A stretch of 9,082 bases of DNA from Acidobacteriota bacterium (GTDB lineage: Bacteria; Acidobacteriota; Terriglobia; Terriglobales; Acidobacteriaceae), in assembly GCA_021851625.1 (NCBI GenBank), contig JAJZCX010000040.1:1-9082 (forward strand), written 5' to 3'. Each line of letters begins with the position of its first letter. The first letter of the stretch is position 1. Below the pieces are notes generated by a model. It ran no database searches. It saw only the letters and a list, made by a program, of their open reading frames with translations, and was not told the DNA's origin. Below are positions 1 to 4,978 of the stretch, one piece after another. The translations under genes and the position numbers were made by a program.

Positions 1-1
1 T

Positions 2-577
2 ATTGGAACAGCCTTGACCACTGCACTGTTTCTGGTTCCATTTCACGCGCTAATGGTTCATTTTTTGCATAACCTGTTTGCGCGCGGAGCCATTCTGACT
101 GGAACGGAGAATATGAGTCCGGCAGCAATTTGGGGGTCTTTTGGTAAATCTTTTCCGGGAATGATTTGCTATGCACTGTTTTGGTTGGGCACCTTGCTCA
201 TTCTGTTTCTCTATGAAGGCAACCGAAGCTCCAACGATCTGCTTTTTATGTGTCTGCCATGGATGGCGGCGTTGCCTTTGCAGGTCTATCCATATACAGG
301 CGTTCTTTTGCTGCTGACCTGCATGTGGAAACTTAACGACATGCAAGACGGCAAGAGCGATGCGGCGAATGGATTCTTTTTTCTTGGATTTATTCTTGTT
401 GGCCTACAGGCTGAGGCATACACGCAATACTTTCACTGGGTTGTCCGCTCTCATCGTTTCTTTTACATGCTCAATTCCATCGGAACTACGATCATTCTCA
501 TCTCAATAACCGTGTCAGCCCTCCAGCATGGCTCCCGAAGCCGGAAATGTGTACCCGCAGCTGCCGCAATCGTTTGA
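2..577 (+). CDS. Polytopic membrane protein of unknown function, C-terminal part (cut by left edge)
   Basis: The reading frame is open to the left edge, so only the last 191 residues are seen. The first in-window start-like codon is a TTG at 14 with no ribosome binding site, inside a hydrophobic segment, so the real start is probably outside the window. Five hydrophobic stretches can be read, at about residues 4-22, 52-71, 80-108, 121-138 and 152-170 of the visible part, with short polar loops between them. This is the pattern of an inner-membrane protein. I recognise no catalytic motif. Wzy-like and GT-C type membrane proteins occur elsewhere in the window, so a surface-polysaccharide role is possible, but that is only inference. 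The last 20 or so residues (Arg/Ser-rich, then an Ala run) look unlike the rest, while the overlapping frame at 528-605 reads more like protein. A frameshift near 520-530 is therefore possible. Confidence 0.65.
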   Translation: MGTALTTALFLVPFHALMVHFLHNLFARGAILTGTENMSPAAIWGSFGKSFPGMICYALFWLGTLLILFLYEGNRSSNDLLFMCLPWMAALPLQVYPYTGVLLLLTCMWKLNDMQDGKSDAANGFFFLGFILVGLQAEAYTQYFHWVVRSHRFFYMLNSIGTTIILISITVSALQHGSRSRKCVPAAAAIV

Positions 578-666
578 GTTCTCCGTGCAAGCGCCGGGCC
601 TGTGATACCTTGGCCTTTCAGGGGGCTGTCGCGCGCGGCGGCTCTCGGCCACATCAGGTAGTGCGG

Positions 667-1137
667 ATGCCGACACAATCGGAGTTGTTTCCCCCGGAAG
701 GATCGCAAACGTCAGAGGTGATCGCTGCCTCCAGCGCTGCGGTGGCGCGCGTGCGCGCGGCAACATCCCCGGGATACTCCGATGCATCCGCAGCCATGGC
801 ACACAACGCAACGCAAAGGCCGCAGTCTGGCAAACGGGCTATGCCAGCGCCGCTCTGGTTGCAGAGAATTTCCCTGGCCGTGCTGGTCACTTTCTGTATC
901 TACATTGGGCTGCTGCTGCTCTGCCTGCCGTGGACGCGCTTTTGGGATCAGAATCCCCTGCTGCTGGCCTATCCGCCGCTAGCGCGCGTGTGGTTGCAGG
1001 GTGCGACGCGCGGCGTGGTCTCTGGGCTGGGGCTGCTGGATCTCTGGATTGGATGCGCGGAGGTCTTGCACTTTACGCCGCGCCGACGCCCGCAGAACTT
1101 TGCCAAGATTCCCATTCGCACGATGCAAAAGCCCTGA
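667..1137 (+). CDS. Small two-helix membrane protein, probably conserved in Acidobacteriota, function unknown
   Basis: This is a 156-residue protein when started at the ATG at 667, which has a weak AGG-type ribosome binding site (655-657). The frame is open further up to 547, but that part is Arg/Cys-rich and looks non-coding. Internal ATGs at 796 and 841 are alternative starts. Residues 1-60 are Ala/Ser/Gln-rich, low in complexity and probably disordered. Two hydrophobic segments follow, at about 67-88 and 113-135. Between them lies a PW..F.DQN motif (88-96), and the second segment carries a RGVVSGLGLLDLWIG stretch (115-129). The tail is basic. From memory, proteins with a PW..W..N and RG.VSGLGL.NLWIG pattern recur in Acidobacteriota as hypotheticals. 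It ends 36 bases before the LOG-family gene on the same strand, so the two are probably co-transcribed. Confidence 0.7.
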   Translation: MPTQSELFPPEGSQTSEVIAASSAAVARVRAATSPGYSDASAAMAHNATQRPQSGKRAMPAPLWLQRISLAVLVTFCIYIGLLLLCLPWTRFWDQNPLLLAYPPLARVWLQGATRGVVSGLGLLDLWIGCAEVLHFTPRRRPQNFAKIPIRTMQKP

Positions 1138-1164
1138 GTATTTCCAATAGAAAATTCCCTCACC

Positions 1165-1168
1165 GAGG
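1165..1168 (+). promoter_or_regulatory. Ribosome binding site of the LOG-family gene
   Basis: GAGG lies five bases before the ATG at 1174. This supports that start over the in-frame codons further on. Confidence 0.6.
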
Positions 1169-1173
1169 CACGG

Positions 1174-2127
1174 ATGAATACCAACAAGCCGGAACCACCG
1201 ACGGAACGCCCGCAACTCTCTTACTCCAACCCAGCTTTTGTGAACAGCGCCGATGGTCGCATTCTGCGCATTCTGGCCGAGTACATCGAGCCGTTGGCTC
1301 GCTTTCGCAAGGAGCACATTCAGGACACGGTGGTCTTCTTCGGCTCGGCGCGTTTCCATGCGCTGGATGAGGCGAATCAGGCGCTGGAGCTACTGGAGAA
1401 CACTGGCTCCACGCGCCGTGCACCCGCCGATCAGCAGCCCGCCTCCGCAGAAGAAAAGGAGCGCGGCGAGGCCAGCGAACTACGCCTGCACCGCGCCGAG
1501 GCTGCCGTCGAGATGGCTCGCTACTACGAGGACGCGCGCAAGCTGGCGCACATGCTGACACAATGGGCCATGACGATTCAATCGCGCCGGGCGCGCTTTG
1601 TGGTCACCTCCGGCGGAGGCCCCGGCATTATGGAAGCGGCCAACCGCGGCGCGTATGAAGCTGGTGGCAAAACGATCGGGCTGAACATTCGCCTGCCGTT
1701 TGAGCAGATGCCCAACCCGTACATCACGCCCGGCCTGAGCCTGGAGTTTCACTACTTCTTCATGCGCAAGTATTGGTTCGCGTATCTGGCCAAGGCGCTG
1801 GTGGTCTTTCCCGGCGGCTTTGGCACGCTGGATGAGATGTTCGAACTGCTGACGCTGGCGCAGACGCAAAAGCTGGCCAAGCAGATGACGGTGGTCGTTT
1901 ACGGCTCGGAGTATTGGAACAAGGTCATCAACATTGACGCGCTGGTGGACAAGGGCGCGATTTCACCGGAGGATCGCAAGCTCTTTCACTTTGCCGACAC
2001 GCCGGAGCAGGCCTTTGCAATTTTGCAGGAGAACCTAAGCAAACATCACTTGGAGCCACACCAACGGCCCAATGGCAATGGCGACGACGATCTGACCCTG
2101 CGTCCAGAAATTTCCGGCACACGGTAG
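1174..2127 (+). CDS. LOG-family (TIGR00730-type) Rossmann-fold protein, putative nucleotide 5'-monophosphate phosphoribohydrolase
   Basis: This 317-residue protein has the two hallmark motifs of the LOG / 'lysine decarboxylase-like' family. They are SGGGPGIMEAANRGA at 146-160, a nucleotide-binding glycine-rich loop, and PGGFGTLDE at 213-221. A further FFMRK at 195-199 matches the M..RK segment that supplies the catalytic Arg in LOG enzymes; Glu221 would be the partner acidic residue. Family members hydrolyse the N-glycosidic bond of (cytokinin) riboside or purine 5'-monophosphates, releasing base and ribose 5-phosphate. The old 'lysine decarboxylase' label is a misannotation. The first strand with FFGSAR is at 54-60. 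Between it and the Gly loop lies an unusually long, charged Ala/Pro/Glu-rich stretch (about 73-110) that short LOG proteins lack. The C-terminal tail (about 290-317) is polar and probably disordered. No signal peptide is present, so it is cytoplasmic. It probably forms an operon with the two-helix membrane protein upstream. The exact substrate cannot be told from sequence. Confidence 0.92.
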   Translation: MNTNKPEPPTERPQLSYSNPAFVNSADGRILRILAEYIEPLARFRKEHIQDTVVFFGSARFHALDEANQALELLENTGSTRRAPADQQPASAEEKERGEASELRLHRAEAAVEMARYYEDARKLAHMLTQWAMTIQSRRARFVVTSGGGPGIMEAANRGAYEAGGKTIGLNIRLPFEQMPNPYITPGLSLEFHYFFMRKYWFAYLAKALVVFPGGFGTLDEMFELLTLAQTQKLAKQMTVVVYGSEYWNKVINIDALVDKGAISPEDRKLFHFADTPEQAFAILQENLSKHHLEPHQRPNGNGDDDLTLRPEISGTR

Positions 2128-2140
2128 AGTGCGGGTGCAT

Positions 2141-3733
2141 CTAGCGTCCATGCGTCTTGCGGACCAAACAGATATTATCGACCGTTGGCATAGGGTGCGA
2201 ACACGCACGCCATTCACGGTTAAGATAACTCGATGGAAGTGAATGGATATATCCTGGCCAGTCAACTAATACATCTATATTCGCGCTGTCTATGTACGAT
2301 GAAAGATTATGCTCCCTGCTCGCACGTAAAGCAGCTGCATTTAATTTTCCGTCAAGGTTGTCAACGTTTCTGTTGAAATAGCCTTCAGTTCCACTTTGAA
2401 ATGATCCAACACGCCTCCCGGAATAGAATTGATGGACATATCCAGCCGCAATATATTGACTTGACCCAACATGCCCAGTATGCAATGAAAAATAGTCAGA
2501 GACCACAAACGCAAATACAAGGAGCGCTATTGCAAAAATCGGCATGCGGAAAATATTTCTACGAGATGTTATCAGCAGAGCGAGCATGGGAATAGTAAAA
2601 ACAATAAGTGGGGAGCTATATCTTGAATAAAAGTGGACAGACCAAAAATATATTACATATATACAGTCAAGCAAGATAAAGCCAACAACCCACGGTATAG
2701 AAATTAAAATAAACGTACTGCGGAAAAATGCTAGATTGCGCATTCTGCATGCACGGTAAATCATAAAAGCAAGTAATAATATGCTTGCCCAGTTAAACAA
2801 TATGGATATGTTTCTGCCAGAATCAAATGTCCATGGGGCTATATGCAATAGAATTGCATATAGCATAAATGCAATTCTATTTAAAGAATCTGAAGTGATT
2901 ATTCCACTTTCCGCATAGCCGGATGAAGGGATCCATAGACCACTTGCGGAGTGAATAAAAATGAACCATGGACTCACTACCAATAAAGCAATTAATCCAC
3001 TGATGCAAGCACGTGCCAAGTCCATCGATTTGCTAATCAAGAAATATATCAAGATGATCGCAAAAACCACCCCAAAGTCGATGCGCGCTAGGCCGGTCAC
3101 GCCCCCCACCGCACCAAAAGCAATCGCGTCACCCCATGACGGCCTGCCAGCTTCATATATGTGAACTGAACGCCTGTACAATTCCGCAATGCAGCAAAGA
3201 TATAGGCCGGTTTCAAGTCCATATGTAAATAGGCGAAACAAAGAAAAACTGCAAATTGCAAGAGAAAATGCACACAGGAAAACTAATCTGATTTTTCCGG
3301 GGGGCGCAAAAATCCTAGCCACGCAGGCAATTTGCCAGCAAAAGAAAACGTATAACACTGAATTAAAAAATAACAAAATTCTAATATATGACCACGCGTT
3401 TAGATGTATGGCATGGACACACCAGGCAATTCCAGAAAATACAATCACAATCAGTGGCTGTATTCCAGTTGCATAGTTGCTATAGGTGTAAATCAACTTG
3501 TGTTGTGTCGCAAAATTGTCGCTTACAGTTAACGCATAAAATCCATCTTCGCCGATAGGTTTATCGCCCAGCCAGGGCCATTTTGCAGACGTAAAATGGC
3601 CAGTTGGAAATCCAGCAATTGACTTATAGCTGAGCAGGGTCGCATATACAAGAAAAATAACGGTTGCGAAAATGCATATAGCGTAAGCGCGCTTACTGAG
3701 AAATCTGTTTAATAGCCGCAACGTTGATCTCAT
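2141..3733 (-). CDS. GT-C fold integral membrane glycosyltransferase (GT39/ArnT-like superfamily)
   Basis: This is a 530-residue protein with about ten or more hydrophobic segments. They include about 16-36, 91-108, 116-136, 148-168, 203-232, 241-261, 285-300, 311-326, 339-362, 375-388 and 397-412. After the first helix comes a periplasmic loop with GEDGFYAL (61-68). This fits the acidic-residue loop of GT-C enzymes, which transfer sugar from a polyprenyl-phosphate donor. A TGIQPL motif (89-94) and GLARIDFG (214-221) fit the NGFQPLW and L.R.D patterns of this group. The soluble C-terminal part has VGSFQSGTEGYF (442-453) and DNLDGKLNA (458-466), also conserved in such proteins. The expected place is the inner membrane, acting in cell-surface glycan assembly. 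The start is an ATG at 3733 with GGTGAG eight bases upstream. The gene is clearly AT-richer than its neighbours and uses AUA Ile codons freely, which suggests horizontal acquisition. It sits alone among unrelated genes. Donor and acceptor are unknown. Confidence 0.82.
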   Translation of the reverse strand: MRSTLRLLNRFLSKRAYAICIFATVIFLVYATLLSYKSIAGFPTGHFTSAKWPWLGDKPIGEDGFYALTVSDNFATQHKLIYTYSNYATGIQPLIVIVFSGIAWCVHAIHLNAWSYIRILLFFNSVLYVFFCWQIACVARIFAPPGKIRLVFLCAFSLAICSFSLFRLFTYGLETGLYLCCIAELYRRSVHIYEAGRPSWGDAIAFGAVGGVTGLARIDFGVVFAIILIYFLISKSMDLARACISGLIALLVVSPWFIFIHSASGLWIPSSGYAESGIITSDSLNRIAFMLYAILLHIAPWTFDSGRNISILFNWASILLLAFMIYRACRMRNLAFFRSTFILISIPWVVGFILLDCIYVIYFWSVHFYSRYSSPLIVFTIPMLALLITSRRNIFRMPIFAIALLVFAFVVSDYFSLHTGHVGSSQYIAAGYVHQFYSGRRVGSFQSGTEGYFNRNVDNLDGKLNAAALRASREHNLSSYIDSANIDVLVDWPGYIHSLPSSYLNREWRACSHPMPTVDNICLVRKTHGR

Positions 3734-3748
3734 TAATTCATCTCACCG

Positions 3749-3760
3749 TACACGAGTGTA
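3749..3760. promoter_or_regulatory. Palindrome TACAC-GA-GTGTA, second operator candidate
   Basis: This is a perfect inverted repeat with 5-bp arms and a 2-bp spacer, just upstream of the ribosome binding site of the glycosyltransferase gene. It shares its half-site with the palindrome at 3792-3806, about 40 bases away. Confidence 0.25.
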
Positions 3761-3791
3761 TTCAATGGTGACATCCGCATGTTGCACAGGC

Positions 3792-3806
3792 GTGTATAAA
3801 ATACAC
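3792..3806. promoter_or_regulatory. Palindrome GTGTAT-AAA-ATACAC, operator candidate
   Basis: This is a perfect inverted repeat with 6-bp arms and a 3-bp spacer. It overlaps the candidate -10 of the glycosyltransferase gene. A related palindrome, TACAC-GA-GTGTA, lies at 3749-3760 between the promoter and the start codon. Two sites with the same half-site (TACAC/GTGTA) suggest a dimeric regulator, but no regulator gene is in the window. Confidence 0.3.
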
Positions 3807-3828
3807 AAACTGCCATTAATGATGGCAA
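3800..3828 (-). promoter_or_regulatory. Candidate promoter for the GT-C glycosyltransferase gene
   Basis: On the - strand TTGCCA (3828-3823) is followed, after 17 bases, by TGTATT (3805-3800). These fit a sigma-70 type -35 and a weak -10 and lie about 70 bases upstream of the ATG. The -10 overlaps a perfect GTGTAT-AAA-ATACAC palindrome, so binding there could block transcription. This rests on consensus matching only. Confidence 0.3.
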
Positions 3829-3834
3829 TGCCAT
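3811..3834. repeat. Alternating TGCCAT / ATGGCA / TGCCAT array
   Basis: TGCCAT (3811-3816), ATGGCA (3822-3827) and TGCCAT (3829-3834) give two overlapping inverted repeats sharing the middle arm. They overlap the candidate -35 of the glycosyltransferase promoter. This may be regulatory or chance. Confidence 0.3.
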
Positions 3835-4132
3835 GCCTACTCTAACCCTGAACGGCGTCAGGCATACCTTGTTCGCTCGGCAACCAAACTACAACACAGA
3901 GCGACAGACATCTGCCCGTCTAGCGTAGTCCATGGGGCTTTCACCAATCGCCCAAATGGAGTGGCATCCAGAGTGCAGCTTCATTTGAAAATTACAGCCA
4001 TTAACCCAGTCGAGAATCTTCAGCTTCGAGTGGATGGGGAAAATTGACGCGTCCTCAAGCATGCCAGCATTGGACGAAAATTACAAATGTAAATCAGTGC
4101 GGAACGGCAAGCAAGGCAAAAAATGCACGCAT

Positions 4133-4164
4133 CTGTTTCGAGGAGGACGTCCTCCTCGAAACAG
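4133..4164. repeat. Perfect 32-bp palindrome without spacer
   Basis: Bases 4133-4148 and 4149-4164 are exact reverse complements, centred on GAC|GTC. The outer ends are CTGTTTCG and CGAAACAG. The symmetry stops at 4132/4165 (T against G). No T-run follows on either strand, so it does not look like a Rho-independent terminator. Because of the symmetry both strands encode the same VSRRTSSSKQ peptide, so the open frames through it are not evidence of a gene. It lies about 175 bases upstream of the DinB-like gene. Confidence 0.9.
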
Positions 4165-4236
4165 GCAGTCCACACTTTTCTTCTCCAGAGATTGCAGCTA
4201 TGCGGTAGAGAGCGGATGCAAAATGAGGCAAGCTAT

Positions 4237-4270
4237 TTGGCTGCATCGTCGTCCACATTGGCTGCATCGT
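4237..4270 (+). repeat. Tandem 13-bp repeat TTGGCTGCATCGT, 21-bp period
   Basis: Identical copies occur at 4237-4249 and 4258-4270, exactly two helical turns apart. A weaker copy, ATGGCTGCA, follows at 4304-4312. They lie 70-100 bases upstream of the DinB-like start. This could be an activator site or a local duplication. Confidence 0.5.
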
Positions 4271-4325
4271 ATCTGTGGAATTCATCCCCAGCCGATGCGA
4301 TAGGATGGCTGCAAGTATTTTTTGC

Positions 4326-4331
4326 GAGGAG
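4326..4331 (+). promoter_or_regulatory. Ribosome binding site that sets the DinB-like start
   Basis: GAGGAG lies seven bases before a GTG at 4339. The frame is open upstream to an ATG at 4123, but this site and the family's usual N-terminus favour the GTG. Confidence 0.7.
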
Positions 4332-4338
4332 ACACACC

Positions 4339-4842
4339 GTGGAAATTCGCCAGCTTTACCTCCCAGAGTTTGACCATGAGATGCAGCGCACGCAATCCAT
4401 CTTGGAACGTGTGCCCGAAGGCAAGCAGGAATACACACCGCATGAAAAGTCGATGCCGCTGGGCAAACTGGCCGCGCACATCGCGCGCCTGCCAGAGTTT
4501 GCGCTGTACATTTTGGAGCAGCCGGAGTTGGACATCGGCAAAACCCAGCACAAGCCGCTGGTGATGGAGTCGCGCCAACAGTTGCTGGATGAGTTTGCAG
4601 CGCTGGTGACAAAGACGCGAGCCGCGATCACCGCTGCCGACGATGCGCACTGGCAGCAGCCGTGGAAGTTCAGCTTTCAGGACAAAGTGATCTCCAACGA
4701 GCCGCGCTACTCCGTGTACAACGGACTGTTTCTGAATCACATGGTGCACCACCGCGCGCAACTGGGCGTGTACCTGCGGCTGAATGGCATTCCACTGCCC
4801 GCGGTATATGGCCCCTCCGCCGACGACCGCATGGGGTTTTAG
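4339..4842 (+). CDS. DinB-like (DinB_2 / YfiT type) putative metal-dependent enzyme
   Basis: This 167-residue protein starts at GTG. The size and layout match the DinB/YfiT four-helix-bundle superfamily. The N-terminal helix (EIRQLYLPEFDHEMQRT) is followed by PEGKQEYTPHEKSMPLGKLAAHI (26-48), which fits the family pattern 'P...l.w.PhekS.slg.La.Hi'. The C-terminal helix has NHMVHHRAQLGVYLR (133-147). His47, His134 and His138 are the expected metal-binding triad, since the family binds Zn or Ni through three His. Known superfamily members include thiol transferases (bacillithiol or mycothiol dependent) and DNA-damage-induced proteins of unknown activity; the substrate here cannot be told. It is cytoplasmic and appears single-cistron. 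It converges with the GH13 gene, from which it is separated by a hairpin and a REP-like element. Confidence 0.88.
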   Translation: MEIRQLYLPEFDHEMQRTQSILERVPEGKQEYTPHEKSMPLGKLAAHIARLPEFALYILEQPELDIGKTQHKPLVMESRQQLLDEFAALVTKTRAAITAADDAHWQQPWKFSFQDKVISNEPRYSVYNGLFLNHMVHHRAQLGVYLRLNGIPLPAVYGPSADDRMGF

Positions 4843-4866
4843 TGCGGTGCGCAGGCGCAAACCGCA
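4843..4866. terminator. Hairpin directly after the DinB-like stop, terminator candidate
   Basis: TGCGG (4843-4847) pairs with CCGCA (4862-4866). Inside, TGCG (4848-4851) pairs with CGCA (4856-4859) around a CAGG loop, with a two-A bulge. The stem is GC-rich and starts one base after the stop codon of the DinB-like gene. No T-run follows on the + strand, so intrinsic termination is uncertain. It may instead protect the 3' end or be part of the adjacent repeat. Confidence 0.35.
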
Positions 4867-4904
4867 GATTCCTCGACTCGCCTACGGCTCGCTCGGAATG
4901 ACAA
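4867..4904 (+). repeat. REP-like element, copy 1
   Basis: The element begins GATTCCTCGACTCGCC and ends GGCTCGCTCGGAATGACAA, forming an imperfect inverted repeat (ATTCC..GGAAT, GCC-TAC-GGC). It lies in the intergenic space between two convergent genes. Related copies are at 6888-6923, 6961-6993 (inverted) and 7046-7066. Elements of this kind are recognisable because translation gives CHSER..ESR-like peptides in false ORFs. Confidence 0.75.
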
Positions 4905-4937
4905 TTTCTTTGCTTTCCGTATTCGCTGGCATGGCAG

Positions 4938-4954
4938 AGCATTTTTGCGTGTGA
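4938..4954 (+). repeat. 17-bp repeat AGCATTTTTGCGTGTGA, copy 1
   Basis: This is identical to bases 6924-6940. In both places it follows a REP-like element in the same orientation: here after a 33-base spacer, there directly adjacent. It is probably part of the same repeat unit. Confidence 0.7.
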
Positions 4955-4978
4955 AAGCTCTTGCCTTGCAAAAAGTTC

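Larger units (their letters stand above)
3734..4338. other. 605-base region without a recognised gene, between divergent genes
   Basis: This gap separates the start of the - strand glycosyltransferase from the start of the + strand DinB-like gene, so it should hold promoters for both. The left part contains two short palindromes and an alternating TGCCAT/ATGGCA array. The right part contains a perfect 32-bp palindrome and a 13-bp direct repeat. Bases 3840-4080 show nothing I recognise: no tRNA, no convincing small ORF and no transposon remnant. Two open frames run through the right half (4034-4303 and 4123-4338), but they lack ribosome binding sites and family features. Confidence 0.6.

Noticed and set aside
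528..605. 25-codon ORF as a separate small gene
   Set aside because: It has no ribosome binding site and overlaps the end of the first gene. It is better considered as a possible frameshift product.
4133..4164. Palindrome as a Rho-independent terminator
   Set aside because: There is no T-run on either strand, no loop, and no gene ending nearby.
4034..4303. Open frame of 89 codons in the intergenic region
   Set aside because: It has no ribosome binding site, no recognisable motif and low-quality composition, and it crosses the palindrome.
4123..4338. Upstream in-frame extension of the DinB-like gene (ATG at 4123)
   Set aside because: It runs through the perfect palindrome, lacks a ribosome binding site, and would add 72 residues not seen in the family. 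The GTG at 4339 has GAGGAG at good spacing and starts with a typical DinB N-terminus.
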